Shown in pieces: positions 26,841 to 35,012 of a stretch of 64,000 nucleotides of DNA. Numbering within the stretch: the first letter of the stretch is position 1; each line of letters begins with the position of its first letter. The position numbers and the translations under genes are program-made. A model generated the notes under the pieces. The model searched no databases and was not told the DNA's origin. It saw only the letters and a program-made list of their open reading frames with translations. The DNA is from Gimesia sp. (GTDB lineage Bacteria; Planctomycetota; Planctomycetia; Planctomycetales; Planctomycetaceae). The stretch lies in NCBI RefSeq assembly GCF_040219335.1, contig NZ_JAVJSQ010000022.1, forward strand, positions 1-64,000, read 5' to 3'.

Positions 26841-27380
26841 ATGAAACGCCCTGATCTCAATCGACGTGATTTTAATCGAATGACACTCGCCGCCTTTGGT
26901 GGGATGGTCGCTGGCTCGATGACGGGTTGTCAGCCGAAATCAGAACCAGCTCCGCAGACACCAGCAACCGGTGACGAAGCCGGTAGTACAACCTCTGAAG
27001 GACACGATGATCACGACCACGATCATGCCGATGATGCAGGAGCGGCAAAGGGAAATAAAGATGTCAGCCTGCTGATGAAAGAGCCACACGTCTGTCGTGG
27101 ACTGAATACCTGCAAAGGAACTAATGCAGGCATCAAAAATGACTGTGCTGGTCTGGGTGCCTGTGCTTCGGTCGCCGAGCATGCCTGCTCTGGTCAGAAT
27201 GAGTGCAAAGGCCAGGGTGGCTGTGGCACCAACCCCGGTATGAATTCCTGTAAAGGAAAAGGGGGCTGTCATATTCCGCTGATGGAAGGTGCCTGGAAAC
27301 TGGCCCGCGCTGAATTCGAAAAAGCGATGGAAAAAGCCGGCAAGAAAGTCGGTCCCGCTCCAGAGCCTAAAAAAGAGTAA
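26841..27380 (+). CDS. Cys-rich secreted precursor, bufferin-like (BufA2-type)
   Basis: A 179-residue protein. The N-terminus has RRDFNR (Arg8-Arg9), a hydrophobic stretch, and GSMTGC ending at Cys30, so it reads as a twin-arginine and/or lipoprotein signal. Residues 55-65 form a His/Asp-rich linker. The core (85-143) has nine Cys in a regular pattern: C85-C91, C102-C108, C116-C122-C128 and C137-C143, each spaced by exactly five residues, mostly of the form C-x-G-x-[NG]-x-C. This resembles the Cys-rich substrates (BufA2 type) of MNIO enzymes. A DUF692 enzyme and DUF2063 partner follow directly. The start at 26841 has GAGGT six bases upstream. It is followed by a terminator, so it may be made in excess over the enzymes. 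Modification and copper binding are inferred. Confidence 0.78.
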   Translation: MKRPDLNRRDFNRMTLAAFGGMVAGSMTGCQPKSEPAPQTPATGDEAGSTTSEGHDDHDHDHADDAGAAKGNKDVSLLMKEPHVCRGLNTCKGTNAGIKNDCAGLGACASVAEHACSGQNECKGQGGCGTNPGMNSCKGKGGCHIPLMEGAWKLARAEFEKAMEKAGKKVGPAPEPKKE

Positions 27381-27402
27381 TCTCTCATAAAGTAAAATTG
27401 CC

Positions 27403-27443
27403 AGGCTCCTCATCCAGTACAGTGGATCAGGGGCCTGTTTTTT
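27403..27443 (+). terminator. terminator between the precursor and MNIO genes
   Basis: AGGCTCCTCATCCA and TGGATCAGGGGCCT pair with one mismatch and one wobble around GTACAG, then G and six T (27438-27443). It lies inside the apparent operon, 22 bp past the precursor stop and 62 bp before the MNIO start. Partial read-through here would give more precursor than enzyme. Confidence 0.75.
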
Positions 27444-27505
27444 GAGCCAGATCACCACACTGTAAACACAACAGCACCCGGGAAATCGCTCAGAGGGAAA
27501 GACGA

Positions 27506-28429
27506 ATGACAGAGCCGCGTCTTGGACATGAAAATCTCGGACTGGGAGTCGGTCTGAGGACCGTTCACTTCTCACACATCCTGGAACATCAGCCGGAAGT
27601 CGACTGGTTCGAAATCATTTCCGAAAACTTCATGGATTCACAGGGACGCCCCCGCCACGTTCTGGAGCAGATTGCAGAACGCTACCCGATCGTCATGCAT
27701 GGAGTCTCCCTCTCAATCGGTAGCACTGATCCCCTCAATCAGGACTATCTCCGGAAACTGAAAACACTGGCCGACTCAGTTAATGCCCGCTGGATTTCAG
27801 ACCATGTCTGCTGGACGGGAGTGGCAGGTCGGAACACCCACGATCTGCTGCCGATTCCCTATACTGAAGCGACGCTGACGCATATCGTCGAACGGATTCG
27901 CACGGTTCAGGAGATTCTTGAGCGGCCCCTGATTCTCGAAAATCCGAGCAGCTATCTTGAGTTTCAGGACTCAACCATGAGTGAGTGCGATTTTATCTGT
28001 CGCATGGCGGAAGAAGCCGATTGTGGACTGCTGCTGGATGTCAATAACGTCTATGTTTCGAGCGTAAATCACGAATTTGACCCCGTCGCTTACGTAGAGT
28101 CAATTCCGGCAGAACGGGTCGTGCAGTGTCACCTGGCGGGCCACACGAACTGTGGCACGCATCTGATTGATACGCACAACGGCCATGTGGTGAATCCGGT
28201 CTGGAACCTGTTTCAATTGCTACATCAGCGTACGGGAGGCGTGGCAACACTGCTGGAATGGGACGCCGACATTCCGCCTTTCCCGACCGTGCATGCAGAA
28301 GTCTTAAAAGCCCGACAATACATGGATGAAAACCTGGTCATTCCAGAGCAGGATTCCTCGGAAAGAGGGTCTCTCCAGTCTGAGGCAATTCCGCATCCGG
28401 CTTCATTTATCGCGGCGGAATTCGAATGA
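27506..28429 (+). CDS. bufB: DUF692 multinuclear non-haem iron oxidative enzyme (MNIO)
   Basis: A 307-residue MNIO (DUF692, TIM-barrel) enzyme. Family motifs visible in order: [59 protein letters not shown] and LLEWDADIP. These supply the His/Asp/Glu ligands of the iron cluster. Relatives modify Cys residues of ribosomal peptides, for example in methanobactin and bufferin biosynthesis. GAGGGAAA precedes the ATG by a few bases. Its stop overlaps the next gene by ATGA, so it is translationally coupled with its DUF2063 partner. The symbol is by analogy with bufferin clusters. Confidence 0.85.
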   Translation: MTEPRLGHENLGLGVGLRTVHFSHILEHQPEVDWFEIISENFMDSQGRPRHVLEQIAERYPIVMHGVSLSIGSTDPLNQDYLRKLKTLADSVNARWISDHVCWTGVAGRNTHDLLPIPYTEATLTHIVERIRTVQEILERPLILENPSSYLEFQDSTMSECDFICRMAEEADCGLLLDVNNVYVSSVNHEFDPVAYVESIPAERVVQCHLAGHTNCGTHLIDTHNGHVVNPVWNLFQLLHQRTGGVATLLEWDADIPPFPTVHAEVLKARQYMDENLVIPEQDSSERGSLQSEAIPHPASFIAAEFE

Positions 28430-29304
28430 GTCAGCAACCACGCCATCTGGATCAGATTCAGCGCTGGATGCAGGCCGTAATTACCTGGCCGGGTGAAATC
28501 CAGGATGGAATTGCTTCAGAGGATGCGCAGTCTGCGATTCCTCTGAACCCTGATGAACTGGAAACCGTGATTACCCGCTCCACTCAATTGACCAGTCAGG
28601 AACGAATCGGAATCTATGCCAACGCCTATTATGCCCGGTTACTGGAATGCCTGAGTGAGGAATACCCGGCACTAATCGCTGTTCTGGGAGAAACCGCGTT
28701 TGGGGCTTTCTGCATGCAATATCTGCAGTCGTGTCCCTCAACCAGTTATACCTTGGGGGACCTGGGCGCCCAGTTCCCTGAATTCCTGTCAGAAAACAGA
28801 CCGGCTCGGGAGGAGACGAAGGAACCGGACTGGACCGATTTCCTCGTGGAAGTCGCAACGCTGGAGCGACTTTACAGCGAAGTCTTCGATGGACCGGGCA
28901 TCGAACAGACACCTCTGTTGACTCCGGAAAAACTGAACGCCCTCTCTCCCGAAGAGTTGCCAGCACTGAAACTGCAGTTAGCGCCCTGCTTCCGTTTGCG
29001 CCGGTTCCAATATCCTGTGCACGAATTCATTACCTCTGTCCGGAAGTCAGAAGAGCCAGCCATTCCGGCTCCCCAGACCACCTGGCTGGCAATCACCCGC
29101 CGCAACTTTATTGTCCGACGAGAGAGTATTTCCGAGCCTGAATACTTACTGCTCTCTCAATTGCAGGAAGGGCAGAAAATCGGAGAAGCGATCGCCGGGC
29201 TGGTAGAAGCAGAACTGCTGGATCCAGAAGATCTCGTCGCTCATCTGCACGAATGGTTCCGCCACTGGACTGCCGCGGCGTTCATCATTGGATTTACCAA
29301 CTGA
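28426..29304 (+). CDS. bufC: DUF2063 partner of the MNIO enzyme
   Basis: A 292-residue DUF2063-type protein. It has the family N-terminal helical domain ([14 protein letters not shown] ... [29 protein letters not shown], about 1-110), the segment [12 protein letters not shown], and a C-terminal winged-helix-like region (about 230-285). In MNIO clusters this type of protein binds the precursor leader or core and helps the enzyme. The start overlaps the bufB stop (ATGA). It is the last gene of the cluster; no terminator is obvious after it. The symbol is by analogy. Confidence 0.8.
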   Translation: MSQQPRHLDQIQRWMQAVITWPGEIQDGIASEDAQSAIPLNPDELETVITRSTQLTSQERIGIYANAYYARLLECLSEEYPALIAVLGETAFGAFCMQYLQSCPSTSYTLGDLGAQFPEFLSENRPAREETKEPDWTDFLVEVATLERLYSEVFDGPGIEQTPLLTPEKLNALSPEELPALKLQLAPCFRLRRFQYPVHEFITSVRKSEEPAIPAPQTTWLAITRRNFIVRRESISEPEYLLLSQLQEGQKIGEAIAGLVEAELLDPEDLVAHLHEWFRHWTAAAFIIGFTN

Positions 29305-29661
29305 GTAAGTGAAGCGACTGCTGATCTCAGAGCGGATTTCCGGGACTTGAGACGAAATCAAGCGAATTCAATTTTTGCTTCAAAATCGCGCCTGTTGAAA
29401 AGAATGGACAACTTAGATATTCTAGCAAAAGAATTACTGCTCAAAATCAAGGGAATATCGGCTCCGCAGGCAGATACAAATCAACAAATCAGGATGTATT
29501 GTCGTCTGACAGGCCCCCACCTCAAAGCACCCGCGTGCCCCGCATTGACACAAAAACGACTCGGAATTACAGTCCCGACTTATAAAAATTACATACGGAT
29601 AATTCTTTAGCTTATTTTCAAGAAAATGATCAGCAGCGGGGCTGTCAGGGAGGGCAGCAAT
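29305..29661. other. intergenic region before the amidase gene
   Basis: About 355 bp. Open frames such as the one at 29347-29610 have no ribosome-binding site or domain and are probably not genes. I see no operator, hairpin or repeat of note. It should hold the amidase promoter. Confidence 0.4.
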
Positions 29662-30399
29662 ATGAAGGGCATCATCATGTGTTGTGTTGCAATGTTGCCA
29701 GCCTTTGAAATCACGGGATGTACGCAACGGAACTCCCTGCCTCCAGTGACTATTAATTCTCCCGCTCCCATGCCAGCCCCACAATACCCGGCCCAAGCTG
29801 CAAAACCAGCTCCTACCGGGCCCCTGTTCACCACGCCTCCGACGATTGCAATCGAACCGTCCAACCCCTGGAAGCCAGAAGCAGAGGTGCGTGACTGGGA
29901 ATATATCGTGATTCATCACACCGCGTCCTCTTCAGGTAGTGTCGAAAGCATTCACGAACTGCACAGTAAGAAAAAGGATAAATCCGGTAATTCCTGGCTG
30001 GGAATCGGTTATCACTTCGTGATCGGCAATGGCAACGGCATGCCTGACGGAGAGATCGAATCCACATTCCGCTGGCGTGAGCAGATGCATGGTGCTCATG
30101 CGGGAAATAATGCGTACAACCAGAAAGGTATCGGGATCTGTCTGGTTGGAAATTTTGAAAATGAACCTCCCACAGAAGCACAAATGGCTGCAGTGAAGAA
30201 GCTCGTGGGAGTCCTCAAAGCGGAATACAGTATCTCCAGTCAAAACGTACAGGGACACCGCGATGTCAAAGCGACCGCCTGCCCTGGGAAATACTTCCCC
30301 ATGAGCGAAGTCGCCTCTGCCGTTGATCTGCCCGTTCTGGGATCAACGTCCCCACCTGAACCCACGAGAAAACCTGAGATCGAACTGGCTCAGGAATAG
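29662..30399 (+). CDS. N-acetylmuramoyl-L-alanine amidase (Amidase_2/PGRP type), lipoprotein
   Basis: A 245-residue peptidoglycan amidase of the Amidase_2 group. A short leader ends in the lipobox EITGC. A Pro-rich spacer precedes the catalytic domain (about 75-225). Zinc ligands appear as His in IHHT, and as His and Cys in [18 protein letters not shown] and [10 protein letters not shown] are family motifs. It cleaves the amide between muramic acid and the peptide. The ATG at 29662 is preferred for its GGAGGG about eight bases upstream and for the clean lipoprotein leader; a longer frame starts at 29626. Confidence 0.88.
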   Translation: MKGIIMCCVAMLPAFEITGCTQRNSLPPVTINSPAPMPAPQYPAQAAKPAPTGPLFTTPPTIAIEPSNPWKPEAEVRDWEYIVIHHTASSSGSVESIHELHSKKKDKSGNSWLGIGYHFVIGNGNGMPDGEIESTFRWREQMHGAHAGNNAYNQKGIGICLVGNFENEPPTEAQMAAVKKLVGVLKAEYSISSQNVQGHRDVKATACPGKYFPMSEVASAVDLPVLGSTSPPEPTRKPEIELAQE

Positions 30400-30456
30400 C
30401 TCAACCAGACACCCCCACATTTAAGACTACCCCCTGATTCACTCACTGAAAGCAAA

Positions 30457-31233
30457 ATGAAAATGGATTATTCTCAACGTCTTAAATGGATTGAACATAT
30501 TTTACAGACTGAGAGCAGAGGGTTAGACCGTCTCAATTCTTCAGACTGCAACGGGGAGCAGACACCTGAGGCTGACACCACGCTGAATCTGCCTCTGAAG
30601 CATATTTCCCTGTTTCGCCCTGAACATTACCAGGCCGGTTACGCTTATCCGCTCGTGATCTGGTTGCATCCTGATTGTGGCTCTGAACACGACCTGCATA
30701 CGGTAATGCCCAAAATCAGTACCCGGAATTATCTGGGGCTTTCATTCCGGGCTCCGGCCATTGATCCCAAAGCACCACAGAACGGCTACCGCTGGCCCGA
30801 TAGCCAGCTGTTTATTGAGTTATTTCTCAGCCAGGTGGAACAGACAGTAGAAGAATTGAAAAAAGTATTCCACATCCATCCCGACCGGATTTATCTGGCA
30901 GGGAAGGGCACCGGTTGTTCAATCGCCACCCGCCTGCTGTTGCAGTCAGAGAACCTGTTTGCGGGAGCTGCTCTCCTGGAGGGACATTTCAGCAAGCATG
31001 ATTTCCAGTACCAGGAAATCGGTAATCTTGCAGGGAAACGGATTCTGCTGGATCCACAGCACTCCCAGCAGCCCCTGTCCACACAGCGACTGATGAGACT
31101 CTGGAAAACCAGAGGCGCGGATGTCCAACTCCCGCATCCGTCTCAGCATTCAGGACAAAACCAGGGGCGCGAACTTCTGCGGGCCCTCGATTACTGGATC
31201 ATGGAAGGAATTTCCACTGCGAAGCTGGCCTGA
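30457..31233 (+). CDS. alpha/beta-hydrolase-like protein without nucleophile
   Basis: A 258-residue protein resembling phospholipase/carboxylesterase or PHB-depolymerase type alpha/beta hydrolases. It has YPLVIWLHPDCGSEHDLHTV as the oxyanion-side strand and ends with a HPSQHSG-like His region. The nucleophile elbow, normally G-x-S-x-G, reads G-K-G-T-G (LAGKGTGCSIA), so the catalytic Ser is replaced by Gly. The protein is therefore probably inactive as a classical esterase, or acts as a binding protein. No signal peptide is apparent. It is 57 bp after the amidase gene and probably cotranscribed. Confidence 0.7.
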   Translation: MKMDYSQRLKWIEHILQTESRGLDRLNSSDCNGEQTPEADTTLNLPLKHISLFRPEHYQAGYAYPLVIWLHPDCGSEHDLHTVMPKISTRNYLGLSFRAPAIDPKAPQNGYRWPDSQLFIELFLSQVEQTVEELKKVFHIHPDRIYLAGKGTGCSIATRLLLQSENLFAGAALLEGHFSKHDFQYQEIGNLAGKRILLDPQHSQQPLSTQRLMRLWKTRGADVQLPHPSQHSGQNQGRELLRALDYWIMEGISTAKLA

Positions 31234-31443
31234 GTCAGGTTCTCTGCCACAGCTGATTACGCCTGTACAGTTTCAATTACGACGATTAATCGGTTTATGC
31301 CGAAGTTTCCTGTCGTAGTGCGTCCAGTCTGGCCGATGAATTAACTGGAACCCGGTACCGACACCGGAGTCCGACTGCTGAAATTTACGGGCAGCCTTTT
31401 GTGGACTGTTCGCTTTATTCTACCGACCGGCAAGGAGAGAACT

Positions 31444-31749
31444 ATGATGGTGCGGCGTCTCATGCTCGCAGGGTTGTTCCTGTTTGTGGTTGGGTTGGCC
31501 ACGTCTTTTTCCCCTGCTGATGCACTGGCAGCCGGACGCGGACAACCAACCGACTGGAAACGATTCTACTATTACCCCTATGTCTATTATCCCCAGAATT
31601 TCCAGCGACCTCAGGGGAGCTATGACAATCTCTATTACCGTTATCCGGAAAATATGAGAATCCCGGTTTACAACAAAGACTGGCACAACTTCTACCCCAG
31701 TGAACGCCCTTATCACAAAGGCAATCACTTCTATCTGGACGTCTTTTAA
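31444..31749 (+). CDS. small Tyr-rich secreted protein
   Basis: A 101-residue exported protein. The signal peptide (MMVRRLMLAGLFLFVVGLATS..., ending near ALA-A at about 29) is followed by a Tyr/Asn/Pro-rich mature part with 15 or so Tyr, as in RFYYYPYVYYPQNFQRP and YDNLYYRYPENMRIPVYN. Similar planctomycete proteins are sometimes labelled calmodulin-binding, with no support that I can see here. The ATG at 31444 has AGGAGAG just upstream; a longer frame from 31399 has no such site. It may be a structural or cell-surface protein. A strong terminator follows. Confidence 0.7.
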   Translation: MMVRRLMLAGLFLFVVGLATSFSPADALAAGRGQPTDWKRFYYYPYVYYPQNFQRPQGSYDNLYYRYPENMRIPVYNKDWHNFYPSERPYHKGNHFYLDVF

Positions 31750-31798
31750 AAGACTCCCTGCGTGACTCTCTACAGCACGCCCCGTGATCTGAACACCA

Positions 31799-31827
31799 AA
31801 GCCTGCGAAGTATTCGCAGGCTTTTTT
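31799..31827 (+). terminator. rho-independent terminator
   Basis: AAGCCTGCGAA and TTCGCAGGCTT form a perfect 11-pair stem with loop GTA, followed by a run of T to 31827. It lies 50 bp past the Tyr-rich protein stop. Confidence 0.92.
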
Positions 31828-32007
31828 AATTCCCCTCTGAGAACTGAATTTCCCGTCAGTTCCACTTTCCACAATCGACACTGACATTCTAAAATTATCT
31901 CAGAATGAATCCTGGCTCAGGAATCACAGTTTCACTTTTCCCAGGCGATAGACCTCCCCTGACCAGCCCTCTGATCCCGATTCAAAACGCCCGGCAGTTA
32001 CAGCTTT

Positions 32008-32754
32008 ATGTCAAACGAAAAAACGGAAGGTATCATCATTCGACTGGCCGACTTCAGCGAGTCGAGTAAAGTGGTTACCTGGTTTACGCGGGACTTTGGG
32101 AAAACTGCGTGTCTGGCGAAAGGTGCCAAGCGGCTGAAAAGCTCATTTGAGGCTGCTATTGACTTACTTGCCACATGTCGGATAGTCTTCATCCGAAAAT
32201 CTTCCGGCGGGCTCGATATTCTCACCGAGGCCCAGCTCGTGAATCGTTTTCGACCTTATCCTGGAAACCTGTCTCACCTGTATGTGGGATATTACATCGC
32301 AGAACTGCTGGATGCTCTGACCGAGGAGTACGATCCTCACCCGGAGCTGTACGACGCAGTCTGCGAAACAATACAGCACCTGCAGGAACACGACGATTTC
32401 CAGAAACCTTTGATTAAATTTGAATTAACCATATTAGAGGAGATCGGTCAGCTTCCTCAGTTCGAATACTGTGCCGGCTGTAACGGCGAACTGGGGCCTG
32501 CTGAAGCGTATCTCTATGATGCCCATAATGGCGGAGTGTATTGCCGGGATTGTGAACAGCAGAGACACGGAAATGTGCGTGTCTCGCGGGGAACCATCTC
32601 GGTACTGCAGAAACTGTCAACTGAAAAAACGGTACTGTCCCAGCGACTGAACCTGTCCCTTCAACAACAACGCGAGATTCGACACCTGCTGTCAACTACC
32701 ATGTCCCATATCCTGGGGCGTCGCCCCAAAATGGCGTCCTACCTCAAACTGTAA
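32008..32754 (+). CDS. recO: DNA repair protein RecO
   Basis: A 248-residue RecO of the RecFOR recombination mediator complex, which loads RecA on gapped DNA coated with SSB. The N-terminal OB fold begins EGIIIRLADFSESSKVVTWFTRDFG and the helical domain carries a zinc knuckle of CAGC (about 151-154) and CRDC. The size is standard. It lies 32 bp before the BamD-like gene on the same strand, and may share its promoter. Confidence 0.93.
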   Translation: MSNEKTEGIIIRLADFSESSKVVTWFTRDFGKTACLAKGAKRLKSSFEAAIDLLATCRIVFIRKSSGGLDILTEAQLVNRFRPYPGNLSHLYVGYYIAELLDALTEEYDPHPELYDAVCETIQHLQEHDDFQKPLIKFELTILEEIGQLPQFEYCAGCNGELGPAEAYLYDAHNGGVYCRDCEQQRHGNVRVSRGTISVLQKLSTEKTVLSQRLNLSLQQQREIRHLLSTTMSHILGRRPKMASYLKL

Positions 32755-32785
32755 TCAATTCATTTTCCTCAGGTGGAAGTCACGG

Positions 32786-34258
32786 ATGACCATGTCCACT
32801 TATGATCGACTTAATAAAACTTCACGCGTATTCCGCACTGTAGTTCAGGCTCTGATTCTCAGCGTCTGTGTCAGTGCCACGGGCTGCGCCATGTTCAGCG
32901 ACCGTTCGACCGGATTATCCGCGTGGAAACCGCCCTGGTCTAAGAAAAGCGTGACCGATGATCCCACTATCGACAACGTACGCGGCCCTATGCAGCGCGT
33001 GCTGCAGACAGCGATGTGGAAAAAAGAACGGGAATCCAATTTCATCAAACCTGGCGTTGGTGCAACTGAATACAAAAAAGCCCAGGAATTGTTTGACGCC
33101 AAGAATTACAAAGAGGCTGAAAAAGAATTCAAGGCCATCGTCAAGAAATTCAAAAACGATCCCATTCGAGAAGACGCTCAGTTCATGATCGCCGAGTGTC
33201 AGTTTGCCCGGAAGCGATACTCCTGGGCACAGGACAGCTACGATCAGTTGCTGGTGGATTTCCCTTCCACACGTCACCTCGACCAGACGACCAAGCGGAT
33301 GTTTACCATCGCACGCCACTGGTTGCAGGATCCTTCGATCATTTCCGGCAGTGAAGTCCAGCAGGTTAACCTGGAGGAACCGGGGTCGGACTCCCCCGAA
33401 CTGCCCGATGATGGTAAGAAACGCAGCAGCCGCTGGGCACTGGTGCCAAACCTGTTTGACCGCAGTCGCCCTGTGTTCGATACCGAAAACCGTGCTCTCG
33501 AAGCCCTCAAGTCTATCTGGCTACATGACCCTACCGGTCCTCTGGCCGATGACGCTCTGATGCTGACCGCCAGTCATTATCTGCAGAAGGGACGTTACAT
33601 GGATGCAGACCGGACCTTCAGTCTGCTGCGTGAAGAATATCCGAAAAGCCCCCACCTGAAGGATGCCTTCATGCTGGGAACGCACGTGAAACTGATGTCT
33701 TACCAGGGCCCCCGCTACGATGCCACCGTGCTCGACGATGCTGGAAACCTGAAAGAGACTACACTGCGAATGTTCCCCAACGCCGACAAGCAACGGCTGA
33801 AGACGGAACTCCAGAAAATCGAATACGCGAAAGCAAAGCGTGAGTGGGAGACCGTTGAATACTGGATGCGCCGCAGCAAACCCAAGTCAGCAGCAGTCTA
33901 CTGTAACCTGCTGATCGAACATTATCCTACATCTCCCTTTGCCAATCAGGCCCGCGATCTGCTGGCCGAACTGGGACGCGATAACACGAATCATCTCTGG
34001 GCCAATTATGCGGTACCAGGGAAAAAATCAGCTGAAAAAGAACCAGAACCATCTCGCTTCTCTCTTCCGGGCATACCCGGTTTTGGCAGCGACGAACCCA
34101 AGGCGATTCCCGCCCCATCCAAAGCACCTGCTGAGCAGGCACCCGCTGAGGATACGGAACTCGAACCTCCGGCTCGTTTGAGACTGGATGGACTGGACGA
34201 ACCGATTAGAAGAATTCCCTCAGACGGAGAACCGGAACCGGCACGGATCCAACTATAA
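32786..34258 (+). CDS. bamD: BamD/YfiO-like TPR lipoprotein
   Basis: A 490-residue lipoprotein related to BamD/YfiO, an essential part of the outer-membrane beta-barrel assembly machine. The signal ends in SATGC (Cys34). TPR repeats run over about 90-400, including YKKAQELFDAKNYKEAEKEFKAIVKKFKNDPIREDAQFMIAEC. It is about twice the length of proteobacterial BamD, owing to extra repeats and a Pro/Glu-rich C-terminal tail (about 415-490). The lptE gene follows 45 bp later, which groups two outer-membrane assembly factors. The symbol is family-level. Confidence 0.82.
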   Translation: MTMSTYDRLNKTSRVFRTVVQALILSVCVSATGCAMFSDRSTGLSAWKPPWSKKSVTDDPTIDNVRGPMQRVLQTAMWKKERESNFIKPGVGATEYKKAQELFDAKNYKEAEKEFKAIVKKFKNDPIREDAQFMIAECQFARKRYSWAQDSYDQLLVDFPSTRHLDQTTKRMFTIARHWLQDPSIISGSEVQQVNLEEPGSDSPELPDDGKKRSSRWALVPNLFDRSRPVFDTENRALEALKSIWLHDPTGPLADDALMLTASHYLQKGRYMDADRTFSLLREEYPKSPHLKDAFMLGTHVKLMSYQGPRYDATVLDDAGNLKETTLRMFPNADKQRLKTELQKIEYAKAKREWETVEYWMRRSKPKSAAVYCNLLIEHYPTSPFANQARDLLAELGRDNTNHLWANYAVPGKKSAEKEPEPSRFSLPGIPGFGSDEPKAIPAPSKAPAEQAPAEDTELEPPARLRLDGLDEPIRRIPSDGEPEPARIQL

Positions 34259-34303
34259 ACCTCTCTGCCTGGCAGAATTGTATCACCCTGTATGACTTAG
34301 TTT

Positions 34304-34825
34304 ATGAAACGTTTTGTGGTCAACCTGTTCGTGCTGCTGGTGCTGTCAGTCAATCTGCCAGGCTGCGGCTACACCGTCGGCAATTCGTATCAGCCCGACG
34401 TACAGACAGTGTATGTACCTATTTTCGAAAATCAGACTCTGCGTCGTGGATATGAGTACCAGTTAACCGAGGCCGTGCAGCGTAAGATTCAGTCACGAAC
34501 TCCTTTCCGACTGGCCAAAGGCGTAGAAGCTGATACCCGGCTTACCGGGACCATCAGAAAAATCAATAAATCAGTATTGGGGACCACTCAGAATGACGAT
34601 CCTCGTAATCTGAATCTGGAGTTTGTCGTGGATGTCACCTGGGAAGATATGCGAAGTGGCCAAATTCTGTCACAGCAGCAGGTTCCCATTACTGCCGATG
34701 TCGTCAACCTGGTTTCCCAGGCTTCGTTTGCACCGGAAGTCGGGCAATCCCTGGCGACAGCGACCCAGAGAGTCACCGATGAGCTGGCCAATCAGATTGT
34801 ACAACTTATGGAAGCCCCCTGGTAA
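34304..34825 (+). CDS. lptE: LPS assembly lipoprotein LptE
   Basis: A 173-residue LptE-like lipoprotein, the plug and partner of LptD in LPS transport to the outer leaflet. The signal ends in NLPGC and is followed by GYTVGNSYQPDVQTVYVPIFENQTLRRGYEYQLTEAVQRKI, the typical opening of the family. The middle and C-terminal beta strands and the helix with TDELANQIVQLME are present. It follows the BamD-like gene closely, supporting an outer membrane in this organism. A TCAGGAT/ATCCTGA hairpin at 34849-34868 may end transcription weakly. Confidence 0.88.
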   Translation: MKRFVVNLFVLLVLSVNLPGCGYTVGNSYQPDVQTVYVPIFENQTLRRGYEYQLTEAVQRKIQSRTPFRLAKGVEADTRLTGTIRKINKSVLGTTQNDDPRNLNLEFVVDVTWEDMRSGQILSQQQVPITADVVNLVSQASFAPEVGQSLATATQRVTDELANQIVQLMEAPW

Positions 34826-35012
34826 TTTTGATTCACAAACACACATGGTCAGGATCTCTCTATCCTGATAAAATCCTACACCATTTCAGAAACCCAACAA
34901 TTTAAACCATCCCCACCTTTCAGATGAACCTGTCTACTACACAAGTACGGATTGCGAAATCTCATCGGGCCTCAAGCCAGACCTGCAATTCAGGGAAGGA
35001 TTTGGATATCAA

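Noticed and set aside
29347..29610. Small 87-residue protein after bufC as an extra cluster gene
   Set aside because: No ribosome-binding site, no domain, and a composition like translated non-coding DNA.
31444..31749. Calmodulin-binding function of the Tyr-rich protein
   Set aside because: Such a label exists for similar proteins, but no basic amphipathic helix or calmodulin gene is visible here.
34849..34868. Terminator after lptE
   Set aside because: The seven-pair hairpin has no T-run after it, so I mention it only as a weak possibility in the lptE entry.
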